A stretch of 50,173 bases of DNA from Halorubrum sp. GN11_10-6_MGM. Lineage in GTDB: Archaea; Halobacteriota; Halobacteria; Halobacteriales; Haloferacaceae. Where the stretch lies: positions 1 through 50,173 of the forward strand of contig NZ_SGUC01000023.1 in NCBI RefSeq assembly GCF_005435165.1, in the 5' to 3' direction. A model generated the notes under the pieces. The model was not told the DNA's origin and made no database searches. It saw nothing but the letters and a program-made list of their open reading frames with translations. A program made the translations under genes and the position numbers. How positions within the stretch are numbered: the stretch's first letter is position 1; each line of letters opens with the position of its first letter. This document shows positions 50,056 to 50,173 of the stretch, piece after piece.

Positions 50056-50173
50056 TTACCCTGAAGACTCAACAATCGGAGCAGCTTGATCCCGTGAGAT
50101 CATCTCGTTGTCGCGGACAACTCGCCTGAGTTCGTCGTAAGGATTGCGTCCCTGCTGGCGCCACGTCGCCAGC
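50056..50173 (-). CDS. 3' end of a transposase-like gene (partial at window edge)
   Basis: The minus-strand frame runs off the right edge. The visible 38 codons read LATWRQQGRNPYDELRR ... then ISRDQAAPIVESSG and TAA. The WRQQGRNPYDELRRVV pattern resembles C-termini of haloarchaeal IS66-type transposases, but only a fragment can be seen. Confidence 0.5.
   Translation of the reverse strand, partial: LATWRQQGRNPYDELRRVVRDNEMISRDQAAPIVESSG

Overview
The window is haloarchaeal chromosome, most like Halorubrum or a close relative. It is very GC-rich, the predicted proteins are strongly acidic, Tat signals with lipobox Cys and a PGF-CTERM anchor are present, and many genes have a TATA-like box about 25-30 nt before the start codon with no leader. 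Archaeal shikimate kinase, GTP cyclohydrolase III, aSUI1 and UbiA lipid prenyltransferase agree. Most of the window is core chromosome with small accessory patches.

Layout. 1-9.8 kb: 3' end of a transglutaminase-like membrane protein, SUI1, UbiA prenyltransferase, a Cys-containing HTH-bat regulator, an AhbC-type radical SAM protein with its small rSAM-partner protein, a 2Fe-2S ferredoxin, a CheF-like protein, an HMA-like membrane protein and a MOSC protein. 9.86-14.1 kb: a TAXI-type TRAP transporter (binding protein, fused permease, tiny membrane protein) preceded by a universal stress protein. 14.15-14.83 kb: an IS6-type insertion sequence. 14.9-24.6 kb: a catabolic island with an FAH-family hydrolase, cupin, SDR and LarA-like racemase/epimerase on one strand, two enolase-superfamily dehydratases and a glutaryl-CoA-type acyl-CoA dehydrogenase on the other, then a 2-hydroxyacid dehydrogenase and an MFS carrier. 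The gene set matches an oxidative diketo-hydrolase route for a deoxy-sugar acid that would end in pyruvate and lactate. A triple 26-bp repeat lies in the divergent promoter.

24.9-26.3 kb: two toxin-antitoxin modules (MazEF-like and VapBC-like). The second is bracketed by two copies of the 3' end of the chorismate mutase gene, as if it had inserted there. 26.3-31.5 kb: chorismate mutase, shikimate kinase, a three-gene lipoprotein/membrane operon, small conserved proteins and a ferredoxin. 31.58 kb: tRNA-Leu(TAA), followed by a decayed AT-richer patch with an HVO_A0114-like winged-helix regulator, small ORFs, a TumE/DUF7718-like protein and a ParA pseudogene.

33.1-36.1 kb: a ubiquitin-fold MoaD/ThiS-like protein ending in Cys-Cys, divergent from a quinol nitric oxide reductase; both promoters carry the same palindrome. 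36.3-50.2 kb: a Tat-exported hydrolase-like surface protein, MenB, GTP cyclohydrolase III, a HAD phosphatase, a DUF92 protein, a GNAT acetyltransferase, HisI, conserved haloarchaeal proteins, a Dna2-like nuclease-helicase, a structured GC-rich repeat and the end of a transposase-like gene.

Short tandem repeats (18-35 bp units, 3-4 copies) recur between genes through the window. Function calls rest on motif recognition from translated sequence; no database search was possible.
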